Assembly (NCBI RefSeq): GCF_028453695.1
Contig: NC_135777.1
Location: 18,899,714-18,963,713, forward strand
Direction: 5' to 3'
DNA: 64,000 nucleotides
Source of the DNA: Augochlora pura
Taxonomy: Eukaryota > Arthropoda > Insecta > Hymenoptera > Halictidae
The notes under the pieces are model-generated. The model was not told the DNA's origin and did no database searches. It saw nothing but the letters and a program-made list of their open reading frames with translations. Numbering within the stretch: position 1 is the first letter of the stretch; each line of letters begins with the position of its first letter. A program made the translations under genes and the position numbers. Positions 13,181-25,266 of the stretch are shown here, one piece after another.

Positions 13181-14640
13181 AAACAACGAGCTAGTTATTA
13201 ATTTTACTGGAAACGAATCAAGTGCAAAGGACAACAAAACGGCAGAAAAAGGTGTAAATGCGACGCTTCGTCTCTCCCAGCTCGAAAATTGCATTTCGGC
13301 GGGCCTTTTTTTGGAAACGGTACCACCGTGTTATGCGAACAAGATGAAAATCCTTTTCTCTCGATCCCCGGTGTCGACAGAGCCTGGATTCCGCGCGCGG
13401 TTCCGCCTGTCGATGCCGGCGGATCCGCTGCAGACCTCGGGAAAAGACCGACGACGCGACGCGGACTCGAGAGGAATTGCAGCGAGGATTTACCGAGGGC
13501 ATTCTTCCGCCGCCTACGTCCCCGGCAACCCCTTCGCCCCCCCCCCCCCCTCTTGCGCTCGCCTGCCTCGTTCCTTTCGCCTCTTCCGGTACAACGACGC
13601 GGCAGATGTCGCCGGAGACTGTTTGCTGCGCCGCGACGATCGGAAGTCGATTTAGCCGAGCGCCGGGGATCGACCCTGTGTATCGGCAAACTATCGCTCA
13701 CACCGTGTCCTCGGCTTTTCCTGTAAACAGCTTCGCGGCGAAACGCGTCGACCGCACCTCTCTCCTCGGCGTTTCTGTCTCTCGCCCTCTATCGCTCTTG
13801 CTCTCCTTAGCTCTTGCTCTCTTACCTATCCTTTCTCTCTCTCCTTTTCTCTCTCCTTTTCTCTCTCCTTTTCTCTCTCCTTTTCTCTCTCCTTTTCTCT
13901 CTCGCTCTCTGTCTATCTCCTCGCCTCAGTTTTATTTTTTCTCATCGTTCCTGTTTGCGCCGGGTTCCGGCAAATAAATTCTTGAGGGAACGAACGCCCC
14001 GGGGAATACATTTTTCAAGGCGACCCGGATTCGCCTTTCGATTTTACGCCGGCGATGGATCGCCGAATCTTTGCGGAAATTCGAGAGGACGAGCTTCTCT
14101 TTTTGGATTAGACGCGGGGCGTATTTGCTTGTTCTAGAAATTGAATTTCACCTTGGCAAACGGAATTTATGGAGGGAAATGAAGGGAGGAATTGTTTGAG
14201 GTTCAATGGTCCGGATTTCAGCTGGCTTCCGAATTAATCTGCGACTCGCTGTTGCGATTCGTTTCTTTCTCTGTATTGGACGGTTCAGAAGCCAATCAGC
14301 GTGGGTTCGGTTTTCCTTCGAAATGAGTTACGTGGTACAAATAGATATTTACCATGGGATCCTTTAATCGATGAATCAGTATAGGGAATTTCTTTGTTAG
14401 TAATAAATATAATAATTCTTTGTTAATAAACTGTAGGTGAGAGGTATATTTACTATGGAATGAAATAGATAAAAAGTGAGTTCCTTGTCGATGAATACTG
14501 TCGCAGGTAATCAGTAATTGTTAGACTGTAGATTTGATATATTTGCAGTGATAAAATAGGTTGGTAAAAATTAAAATAATGAAAACAATAAAGGAAGCAA
14601 TTTTTCGTTTAATCGATACTTCTCCCTTCCCTCTGTCACA
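13181..14640. other. Non-coding stretch with CT-rich repeats
   Basis: GC-rich sequence with a 10-C run near 13540, a 12-bp tandem repeat at 13837-13896, and a perfect 7-base inverted repeat AAGGCGA / TCGCCTT (14017-14037). After 14140 the sequence becomes AT-rich. Open frames of up to about 165 codons overlap in several frames and both strands and show no domain, so none is called. Confidence 0.5.
13837..13896. repeat. 12-bp tandem repeat (CTCTCTCCTTTT)n
   Basis: Five back-to-back identical 12-bp units, then decay into CT-rich sequence. Short open frames across it are pure repeat translation. Confidence 0.9.
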
Positions 14641-16298
14641 TCAAGTGTGCTAACGCAATCCAATTACTCCTTTTAATAAACGTTTATATCGTTTATCGAG
14701 CACTCTGTCGATACACCATAACTCGCTGATACACACAAAATCATCAGTCTAATAACGATATCGCCGAACGACGGACTCGAACGTTGCTAATCTCGGGGCA
14801 ATCCTAGACGCCGTTCGATCTCTCAACGGGAATGGCCAGACAGGCGTCTCGACGGCGTAAAAACGGGGATTATCGGCCCGTGATTCGACGATCACCGTCG
14901 CAAATAGCCCTTCAAAAATAACCCGGATGGTGCTTCCGGGCGCGGAGAGTGCTCCCTGAAGAGGGCAGGAAGAAGATCCGCCGGTGAAGTAGACCGTTTT
15001 ATCTTGACACGGAATCGACGGTGATACGATACACTGTATCGGTTCACGAACCGATTGCGGGGCGGGAGAGAGAAAGAGAAAGAGAGAGAGAGCAGTGTTT
15101 TGTCGAGGCCGGCTATATTTTTGTGCGAACGACCGGTAATAAAAGCGTTGGGCTCCTCGTGCTGCACATCGATGCGCGGCTTCGGCACGTCGCGCTGCAC
15201 GGATTCTCGCGCATCAATGGCCTAAGCACCGTCGGAGGTCATTACCTCGCGACGGAATTCAGTGTCACAGGCTGCTAAAGAGAGCCGAAGAGAGAGAGAG
15301 GAGAGGAGAGGGAGAGAACGCGTTACGGGACAACGTACGGCTTTTACCAGCGTGAATATCGAGGCTACGCGGGAGAACCGCACAATGGCCCCGCCGCGAA
15401 TGGCGTTTGCGTAAGAGCCGCTGTTGTGCGTCGCGGAAATAGACGTATTATGCGATATTCGCGTTTCAAGTATGAATTGGAAATGCGCGCGGCGGTTTAG
15501 AGGGTCCCGCGATACAACCCTCCCGGTCCACTTGTCGCCCGATTCAAGCGAAAGTTTCCTACCCGGATACCTTCCGCGAACTGGTTCCGGGGACGAAGAG
15601 AAGGACTCGGTGTCGCGGTTATCGATTTGTTACTAATTGACCGGCCGAATTCTTTGTACGACTTTAGCGGGATCGATGATAGCCGCGTGCCGGATTTGAA
15701 AGTCGCCGGACGCGTTGGAGACACACTTTCCTCTAACGGGAATCGAATATAGGGCATTTTCCTTTCCGGCGAATTTTATTGTCCTACAAACCCTGTCAAG
15801 GTTTATAATTAGAAGTTTCAATTGTTGTTTCCAAATGGACTGAATTAAAATGTGACTGGAAATACAGTTATTTGTACGAAGGTTTTTTTAGGTAATATCG
15901 TTCAACATTTTGAATATATCTTATCGGCAATAAAAGTCATTTTATTCATTTATCGAGTGTGCCCGATTCGTGGAGTAGCTGTCAGGATCGCGAATTAATA
16001 AGACTGCGACGAGAAATCGTCAAGTACGAGTCAGTTTTCGGACACCTATCAGACACAGGCCGCTCGTAACAGAGTTTCCGACGCTTCTTAATTACCCGTG
16101 CGTCGCTTCCGGCGATTCAGGAGTCCAGATAGGACCGTAGGGGGATAAAGAATTAAAAGTTTGATTAAACGACGCGAGACGGACAGAGCCGAAGATACAA
16201 CAGGACGATTATAATGAAGAAAGTTCGGTGACTCGCGAGAGAAATGATTGGACGTCTCCGGAAACCGAGAACGGAAATCAAGAACCGTTGATAATGAT
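14641..16298. other. Non-coding stretch, no gene seen
   Basis: Mostly GC-rich unique sequence with GA-rich tracts near 15067-15090 and 15290-15315, and a more AT-rich part at 15780-15960. No supported gene, RNA or mobile element. Confidence 0.5.
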
Positions 16299-16539
16299 TT
16301 AACCCTTTGCGCTCGAATGGTGACTGGGAGGCACCTGAAAATTGTTCTTTCACATTGCAAAATAATCTTTATACTAACAATGTTTGCATTTAAGAAATTG
16401 TTAGAGTTATGTTATTACGAATGACAAGAATCAATTACATTTACATGAAATATACTTTTTTATATAATATGGAAATACTATAAGCGAGAGAAATTACTTC
16501 AGATTTCCAGTTGAAATGCCTTCGAGTGTAAAGGGTTAA
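16299..16539. mobile_element. Complete TTAA-flanked piggyBac-type MITE
   Basis: The element body is 16303-16535 (233 bp), bounded by the duplicated target TTAA at 16299-16302 and 16536-16539. The left end reads CCCTTTGCGCTCGAA and the right end TTCGAGTGTAAAGGG, an imperfect terminal inverted repeat of about 15 bases with 13 matches. TTAA targeting is characteristic of the piggyBac superfamily. The body is AT-rich, carries no transposase, and would depend on an element elsewhere for movement. Solo or partial ends of the same type occur at 33034 and 56145. Confidence 0.8.
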
Positions 16540-17510
16540 TCTTGCCGAAAAATTATTATTTTTCACGATCTTTGGGACTGTAAAAGTTACGGCTCGTAGA
16601 AGTTAATAAACATGTGCCGACGAATTTGTGTTTCTATATTTGATTTGGAATATGAATTCGCATTGGAGGTAAATTGAAGAGCTTCAAAATGTCATGACGC
16701 CAAAATAGCCAATCCGAGTCCCGCGTGCCCATCGGATAACAGCTATATTAACCGCTGTGCATTGCAATTTGTTTACAAGCCATCCACTCGTGCAATATCA
16801 TCGTGTCCAAACGGGAATCGGACGAGTTGTTTTTGAATGAAGCTGATCACTGCTATAGGCAATCACGTTTTACCGGAATTATTGCGGAGAATATCGATTT
16901 TCCTTTCGTTTAATCAAATCATACCGAAAAATCTCTGTCGGGAACGCGTGTTACCGCAAATTAATTCAAAGCTTTAATCGAAAAATTTGCCACTTTGATT
17001 CGGTCGACTATGGTTTGGCTGCAAACGTTTATATAGGTATATAAGATGTCTTCAAATTTCTTATTTAATTTAATTTTACCATCATCGATTTCAGCCTCTG
17101 CCTTGTAAAGCATACTTTATAATTGATTACATTACAGAAACATTGTAACAATATTTGACATTTACTTGATATTTGCTTGATATTTAATTGATATTTTCCT
17201 GATACTTGCTCCATATTTACTTGATATTTGCTTTTAATGTTTATTTAATATTTTATCTAATACTACACTTAAAAATTTACTGAATATTTACTTAATATTT
17301 AGTTAATATTTCTAACCTATCTAACGCGCATTTCTTCGACACAATGACAATACTGAATCTGCTTATTCATTTCACAATGTATACCTGCATTAAAAAAATG
17401 TCTTCAATTTTTCTCTAAAATCCATACAATTCCAACAACATTAAAATAAAGAAATGTAAAACTAGTTATATCTAAAACAAAGTAGAAGATTAAATAAGCA
17501 CCACAAATCA
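16540..17510. other. AT-rich non-coding stretch with degenerate 12-bp repeat
   Basis: From about 17150 to 17315 the sequence is built from variants of GATATTTACTTG at roughly 12-bp spacing, a decayed short-period tandem repeat. The rest is unique non-coding DNA. Confidence 0.55.
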
Positions 17511-18850
17511 GTTCGAGTTTATCCAGGTTCCCTGCAAAAAGGTTAACGCTGGAACTACTGTATAAACCTCTCGATCAAAAAAGGAGTCAATGTTCGCCGT
17601 AAAACACGTGTAGCAGCATGTCCTTCGGAACTTTTCTCGCCGGTGAGGAAGTAACAGGTCGACGGTAGCAAAGCGAACGGCGGGCGGCACGGTCAGTGCA
17701 TAAAGCGTGTTTACCGAAAACGACCGCCAGTTTCGAACACGTTTCCGCGACCGGGCGGGCAAGGGCGCGATGTAGCTGAGCGAGAGAGGGAGAGAGAGAC
17801 GCGAAACAGAGAGCGAGAGAGTGGGAGAAGAGATGTGGTTCGCTCCTATCTAAAAGCCAGTTTGCGCCGGGAGCACTAGTTCCCTAACACCAGTTACTAT
17901 ACAGCGCCGGTTCCCATATAATGCTGTCTTGTTCCGAGTTGCTGGCAAAGACCGTTCGCAGTCGGTAATTACGGGCCAGTTCCCGGAACGGTTCCACTAG
18001 TCCGAGCGTCGTCTACATGTAAACCGGGGCTTAATTGTGTCTTGTCTCGGGGAACCGATGCGGGGGCGGAGGGTCTGGATCGATCGCTGCCACGGCAAAC
18101 GTCGAATTAGCTGCAGAGGGCAGAGCGAGAGAGCGAGAGAGAGAGAGAGAGAGAGCGCGCGGGATGAGGGGGTGGAGGGGGTTGCCGGATGGGGAAAAGG
18201 ATCCAGGGAAGCGGGAAACGAGAGGAAAATCGACGTCGAACGAGTTGGCCAGCAGCGTGTCGAGCGAGGATTTTGCGGGTGCCTTGAAAATTTAATTTAA
18301 AAACTTGGTTACGCCAGAAGCTGTGTGTGCCAAAGGATTAAAAGGAACGGCTGGTCGCAAATTGGATTAGCGTTGCGTCCCATACGGGGGGCCCTCCGGG
18401 GGTGCGCCACCAAGCCGCGCCGCGCCGCGCCGCGCCCGCCTCTCGGATACAGTTCGTTTTAAATGAAAGTGCCCTTGGCCGTCGTTTACACCGATCTCCG
18501 GGCTATCTTTCCGGCTCGTTCGTCTACGCCGCGCCTCCCACACCCGCCGAGGTGAAGCTAATATTTAATTAAAGTCCCAACGGTGCCCGGCGACCGGCCA
18601 CGCTCTCTCTCTCTCTCTCTCTCCCCCGGGAACTTTGATCTTCCGGATCGACTCGCGTCTTTGGACTCTCTCGGCTGGTCTCCCGGCAGCCTGTCCTCCT
18701 ACTTCCAAGATTCTTCGCTTCCTGAGAGAATCTCGGCCGGATGTTGCCCGTTTGTGTTTAGACAGCTCGGACCAATCCAAGTTTCGCGGTACCTTCAACT
18801 TGGCGAACGTCGCTCTTCGCAGACGAAACTTCAATTTGAAAACCTTCTAG
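17511..18850. other. GC-rich non-coding stretch with GA/CT tracts
   Basis: Contains (GA)n at 18135-18155, a (CCGCG)n pentamer run at about 18414-18437, and (CT)n at 18603-18622. No gene is supported. Confidence 0.55.
18135..18155. repeat. (GA)n microsatellite
   Basis: About ten uninterrupted GA units. Confidence 0.95.
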
Positions 18851-21800
18851 TTAATTTTATTATACTAGAAACTAGTTTCGCGTTTAAACAATATAATTTA
18901 TTTTCACTAGTTTTCAGATAATGGAATTGTTTTTAGCTGTAATGTTTAATTTCTTGGATAGAGGAGAATTCTGCAAAGGTTCGGATGCTCGAGAATCTAT
19001 TGTAACATTTTTCACTTTATTGAATCACAATGGACCTATCGGTGCAATCTATATTACACGTTGATGCAGTGTAAGAAATTATGCCATTTTCGAAGGGTTA
19101 GCGAAAGAGCTTTAAGGGCAATACAATACTCTAGAAACTTCGATCGAGTCGAGAAAACGAAATTCTAAACAAAAGCGAATTATTCGCATGGAACGAAGTC
19201 ACTAGGAACACGGCGCGCGTCGTCGAAACAGTATAATAGGTCAAACTTGATTTAGCAGATCCATTTACAGACTGAATTTCATATTTACCAGCCATTCAAT
19301 TCCTTCGCGAACGAAGCGCGCCATAGGGTCGTGACGGAATTAAATTCCATTCAACGACTGTAACTTCCACGTAACTGTTAATTGAATACAAAGCTACAAT
19401 CCATCCTTTCGATCCTTATCGCGCGCTCGGGGCGCCACCGGGTTCCCCTCCGTTCGCGCAATTAGCAGATTTTTATCGTTCTTTTGATCGAACGGAACGC
19501 GATTCCGGCGCTTCTAATTGAATCGGCCGGGACGAAAACAAGTTAAAGTCGATTTTCTTTCGAATCGAGCCCCGGTGTCTCTTTGGATCCTGTTATTCAG
19601 GTTTTAATTTATGGAAATGGCCGCGCGAACGACCGCTATATTGCATGCCGGCCGGTACAGTGTGTAACACAGGGGGTAGGTATCTTCGAAGAGAGGAAAA
19701 AAAAAACGAAGCAATTAATTTACTCGGAGGCGCTTCAACGCCGCGAGAGTCGACTCGCTCCGCTGCTGGAATCGCAAAGGAAAAGTAAAAACACTTTCGG
19801 TTTTGCATAATGCATGCAATCTAGCGCGGGCGAACTGGCCGTAGAAATTTAAGTGTCGCCCGATACAATGTGCCGACAACACGGATCATTAATCGACCGC
19901 GGGATTTTATGCATTTTTAATGGGAGTGCTTTGAATTCGAAACGAGTGATGGCTATTAGAATTTTATAATGTCCAGGTTATAGAATTTAAGGACGTTGTT
20001 ATCACCTGCTGTATAATCATTTATATACATGATTTCGAAGCGCGCGAATTCGCCGCGGATTTTATGCATATTTGACGAAAATGGACAGCTGTAGGTTTAA
20101 AAGGTAATTGCAATATTAATTATATACTGTGATTATATATAGTAATTTTAAGTTGGAACTTTAATAATTAGACCGTGGACAATAGAAGTTGTCTGCATTG
20201 GTTGCAAGACGTATCATAATTTTAATAAATTTTCTCTTTTAATATTCTCACCTTCTATAAATACACGAAACAATCCACTAAATACCCCTATTTATATAAA
20301 AGACTCAAATAATTTATATCTTGCATAAACATAACCTACCTATTACCTTATTAGCGACATATGGCAGCGTCTTTGATTCCAGCAATTCGATCATAGGTCA
20401 CGGAAACTGGCGTTCGTTTCACGGAGATCCGTGCACGAGCGACGTCGATGGGGGTGGTTTTTCGTTTCGAACAGATGCGTGTCCTTTGATCTCGGAATTC
20501 GCGTACGGCCTCCTTTCAAATTAGCAGTCCCCGTTAAAACCAGGCCCAGAGCAGAGTAGAAAGAGAAAGAGAGAGAGAGAGAGAGAAAGGTCTAAGTGCA
20601 CGTTCTGCCGGCAAACGTGCAATTAAGAAGTCGAACAGGAAATTAAGGGTCGGTGGTTGGTCAGAGTTCAATTTGATCTCTCTCTCCTTAGCAAACGTGT
20701 GTATAACCCCGATTGAAATTGAAGGGGAGACGGGGCCGGCCGATTGGCGTCTTTCGGACCGGCCTCGATATTTAATGGCAGCCGAGTCTCTGCCAAGTTG
20801 CCGAGCAGAACGAGAGCTGCTATGGGGGTACGCTGTTTATCGATAGCTCGTGTATTACAAACAACGTATCGTTTTATGTCGCAACGCGGGGTTACGAGTT
20901 ACGGTGCCTCGTGTTTCCTTTCCAGGAAAGTCACGTCGCTCTCGCGCGTAGTTCCTAGTTGACGACGCGACCCTGTTTTTCTCAAACATTGTTTTCGCAC
21001 GCACCCAGAGCTTTCTTGGCGTGCGTAAACACCTACGCTCGAAAACACTGGATTTCCCGCGGGAAAACAATATTTATAGAATATCGAAGGAGTATTAGCT
21101 ACGCTTCTGGCCACGCTGCAACGGTTCGAAGTGGTTAAAATTTATTTACGTTTAATTTATTCTGTCATTACTTGGAACGATTCGAGTACTTGATCGTTTA
21201 TCTGTGGAGCGTTTTATTTTTATTCGAGATTAATTTTACGAAGGCTGGAGATAGAATAATAATTCCTTTCGTGTGCTAAAATATTCTTTGTGACGAAGAT
21301 AAAATAGAAATATTATTTATTGTTATTTATAATCACGTAGTTTAACGATTAAATTTATGAAAATTGCTCAAAGAATATACTAAGACTAAAATGAAAGTTT
21401 TCCTTCAACGACTAAAAAATCTTCCACGATAAAAACATACTAAGAACATCATTAATGCACAAATATCCGCGGTCTACTTATCGGATTTGTAGAAGTTTCT
21501 CAAAGAGTATCTTAAAATAGTAAGAAAGCAGTGGATTTGCGTTCATTTCATCTTTCATATTTAACACGGAAAAATCTTCACGTTTTGCTGAAAAAGATAC
21601 GAGCCAGTTTATCCTATAAATTAAAACAAATAGGTCCATTATGATCTTACTCGTAGCAAGTACAGTCGAACTATCGCGAACGCAAGAAGCCCTCGAGGCT
21701 CACTCGGTTGCCTCCGATTATCCGTGACGTCGATAGAAAAAGCAAACTCGCGCAGAAATAATGATCGGAACGCGTAAAGGAAAAATGGTCGGTCCGATCA

Positions 21801-22755
21801 ATAATACACGGAGCGATCCATAGAATTGGAAGCCCCGGCGACGAGGACAGACACTAAAAAGCTCGTTCGCCTTCGGCGCTGGCGCGCGACGTTTCATCGA
21901 TCACTTGACAACCGCCAATAAATCACCGTAGCCCGGAGAGCGTTGCGCTTTATCGCCGTCTCCGCTCCGTTTTCGACGGTGACGTTCGGCCAGGGCGGGG
22001 TTCCCTATCGCGTCCCATTTCCCTCTCGCGGAAAAATTTTTATTCCCGCCTTCGTGTCCCGCGCTCGCGCTCGCTCTCTCATCCCCCCCGTCCGCTGGAA
22101 CACGAAGAACAGGGGGGGAGGAAAAAAATGGCGGAGCTCGCACAAAAACCAGGAGGCAATAAAACGCGATAGCGGGGAATACCGCGGAATCCGATGTTAC
22201 TTGAAATTGCCGTTGTTTTCGGCGCCGCGCCGCGCGCGCGTTCCCCGGATTAATAAATCGACGCGACGGCGGCGGCGGGCGCGCACTTCTGCGAGCATTG
22301 TTTCCATTTCGCGCGGTAATCGTGATTCATGCGTGTGCAGCTTTCAAGGTAAATCCGATCATATTCGCGCGGCCCGAACGAACCGGCCAATAATTCAGTC
22401 AAACCGGCTCGCGTCGGCCAGCCAGTCAGTCTCTTAAGGCGGAATTTCCTGCAAGCGCCGACAGCGAACGGGCTGCGAGTTCGACGCTTGCGATTAGATG
22501 CAACGTCCGCCCGCGCGGGATACTTTCTATTAGTTACAGGCTTCGCATACGATTTGCCTATTATGCGTTTATTATTCGATGTGCTATCTTCCATCGGATA
22601 GAACAGCGCGCGTGGAGAAGGTTAAATAACTCTTTGACATACGCGAGATTTACTTGCCTACAAAAATAAAAAATTTATAAAACGAGATCGAATATTTATT
22701 TTAGAATTTTCACAAGGAAACTAAATATTGTTGAACCATATAGACAGCTTTTATA
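18851..22755. other. Alternating GC-rich and AT-rich non-coding DNA
   Basis: AT-rich parts are at 18840-19100, 19980-20340, 21130-21660 and 22620-22755. A (GA)n tract is at 20568-20586. The segment 20055-20084 (GCGGATTTTATG followed by ACGAAAATG) has a diverged second copy at 28696-28724, so it is probably part of a dispersed repeat. No gene is supported. Confidence 0.5.
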
Positions 22756-23004
22756 TTAACACTTTACCGACCTAGAAATCAGATTTTTACTACGATCGAT
22801 AACCTGTGAATCGGTTATAATGGTAACTAATAATTTAATATCTATTATTGAGATAAATGTGCTAGATTGTACTACCGTGAGCTTTGATACTATCGTATAA
22901 TTTTTTAAATATCAAATATCTTTCGCGATTAATAAAATTAACGAAACGAAAATATAACACTGAGCTAAATGTTTAGGTCCAAACCCCGTTCGTTAAACTG
23001 TTAA
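22756..23004. mobile_element. TTAA-flanked piggyBac-type MITE, second family
   Basis: The body is 22760-23000 (241 bp) between TTAA at 22756-22759 and 23001-23004. The left end reads CACTTTACCGACC. The right end, read on the other strand, is CAGTTTAACGAAC, which matches at 10 of 13 bases. The body is AT-rich and non-coding. The length is close to the elements at 16303 and 25021 but the termini differ, so this looks like a separate family. Confidence 0.65.
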
Positions 23005-25016
23005 GTAAAGAACAACGGATTTAATCTTCGCTCTGTTTAGTAGCAATTCTTTTAAAAAAGATTAACCATACGACATTTGCGTCCAAACTGCTTCCGAAGC
23101 AGACGTCAGACGTTGACGCAGCATGTGTATTATCTTTCCTTGTATCAAGTATAAATGCGTCTGACGCATAGAAAATTCCGCATATCAAGCGAGAAAGAGA
23201 GAAAAACGGGCGCGTTTCGCTTAGAGAGATGGTTCTCTTCGTTTCTCCTACCGTCACGCTTCGCCAATCCCCTCCTTCCAGGCGAATACCGTTCGGATTG
23301 GTTCCTTGGCCGGAAACGAGGCGCAAGTTAGCGGTAATTAAGGACGGTTACCTCGAAGAGGCGAGTCAGGGTTAACGAGGGTCGTCACGCCGGCAAGCTT
23401 CGCCGGATTCTGCGGAGCAAGGTAAACTCTCTCTCTATCTGACCGGTTAATTTCAGCCGAGTCGAGTGTATAAACGAGTGTCGAGTTCGGAACTTGTCTT
23501 TGCGCGCGGCTCGCTCCGTCGGGCCGCCTTCGCGCGTGCCTGCGGTTGCCAGACGAAATAACGTAACTACATTTTTAGGAAAACTCTTCTCGCGGCCTCT
23601 TAAACAGCCGCCGAACTGTTTAAAAGAAGATGGCGCTGCGAGAATATTGCTCGAAATAAAAATTCAATTTTTGCAGGTTATGTCGGATTAAGTCTTCGTC
23701 TTATTTATTAAATGAATATCACGCTTTTACACGTGCTTTTTTATATTTATTTACACAATATTATTTAAAAACAGGTACTAGATTAATAATAAGTATCAGG
23801 TTAACAATAGGTGGTTATTTATTCATTTAGGTACCCATTCGTGGTAAATAAAATATAGAAAGCTTACTAACCACCAAAGACGTATATTTAATATTCCATA
23901 AACCTTCGAACGAGATTAATGTCGAAATACAGTAAATAGCGATATAAAAAGAAAGAAATCCGCAATTATTCAAAACCAATTCCAAGTACGGGAATAAAAT
24001 ATCCGCGAAAGTATGGCATTGCCCTGTGACAATGTAGATAGGGGAGGTTCGCGAATTTATGGCGAAATAGAGCCGAGGAGAAACGCGCAGGGGTCGGTTC
24101 GCGGGGCTAGCGGATCCTTTATTTTATTCCGAATTTAATGAGCCGCGGAGCCGTGCCCTTTCGCGGACAAAAACGAAGCTGTAAAATTAAGTAACCGGGG
24201 GAGGAAGTAGCAGTATTACGGGACGTTACGTTTCCTGGCAGAGGTGGCCGCGGGTAGATAACGTTATTACACACCGAGCCGATCTCTATACGTATATATA
24301 CATACATACACGCGGCACCACGCCTTCGCGGAGATAAAACGAGTAACTGCATTATATTGCGCCGTAACTCCCGATTAAAGTTGTTGATTACTTAGGCAGG
24401 CCAAGTGCGCGAAATTAACAAGTCCGTTCTGGTTTAGCTCCGCGGATATCGCTCGCCTTGCGTTGCGATCCCGCTGAAAAGGAACCGCCGCTGGTAGATT
24501 GTTCGAGGCTGTTGCTCTCAGTCTCGTTCCGGCACAATTGAACTCGAAAAATTGCCGAATTTTCGGCGATCGCGCGATGGAGATGTCGGCTGCTCGACGA
24601 AGGTGAATAGAAAATCTGCGATTTTATCGGACTGTTTCTAAATGAAACTCTTTGTCCGGGGAGCCTGCAAAATTGCGCCCGCTGGAAGTAATTTGCTTAG
24701 CGAGAGGAAAATTGGAACATCAAGTTTCACGATGTCTGCCGAGAGCGGTCTTTTGATTTTTGAATAGCATTTCGGTGTAAAATACTCGTTCAGCCGTGAA
24801 TACGCGTGTTCAGTCTTGCCACGTTTTGCAAATCCTGCGTCGGAAAAAATTAGCTTCCAACAGAGTTAACAGTCATCTGCCGCGACCTCTTTGAAAATTC
24901 TGTAGCTATAACGTGAACGTAAACAGTAAGCGGTGCGGAGTAGACTCCCTGACCTATTTACAATATACAGTTCTTCCGTAATACTTATTTATTCCGTTTT
25001 ATTCGTTCAAAATATC
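23005..25016. other. Non-coding stretch, no gene seen
   Basis: GC-rich unique sequence with an AT-rich segment at 23690-24000. An acceptor-like CAATTTTTGCAG occurs at 23666-23677, but the following GTTATG is a poor donor and there is no supported exon. Confidence 0.5.
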
Positions 25017-25266
25017 TTAACACTAGATTACCTAAGCAAGTCATTTTGACTGCTTTTCAATTTCAATTAGAAAAATAATTATGTAAATAACGACACAGCT
25101 TCTTATAATTTTGTGACTTTTTCTACACAATATAAATGCGTTTATTAATCATTGTTGCTGCTCCCCCCCCTCCTCCTTCATTTCCGGCATATACATGTGT
25201 GTCATACCTATATTGCCGAAAAGCAGTCATTTTGCCGTCTTCAAGTTCCCGTCTTTCTAGTGTTAA
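25017..25266. mobile_element. TTAA-flanked piggyBac-type MITE, third family
   Basis: The body is 25021-25262 (242 bp) between TTAA at 25017-25020 and 25263-25266. Both ends begin CACTAGA when read inward. After a diverged stretch, both ends share the subterminal TGACTGCTTTTC, about 30-45 bases in. The left subterminal region also holds the small palindrome AGTCATTTTGACT. No transposase is encoded. Confidence 0.75.

Noticed and set aside
14017..14037. Single outlying copy of the array stem-loop (GGCGACCCGG)
   Set aside because: Only ten bases match and the fold is different; probably chance.
14500..14520. Third ratchet point (GTCGCAGGTAATC)
   Set aside because: It lacks a pyrimidine tract, and GTAATC is a weak donor.
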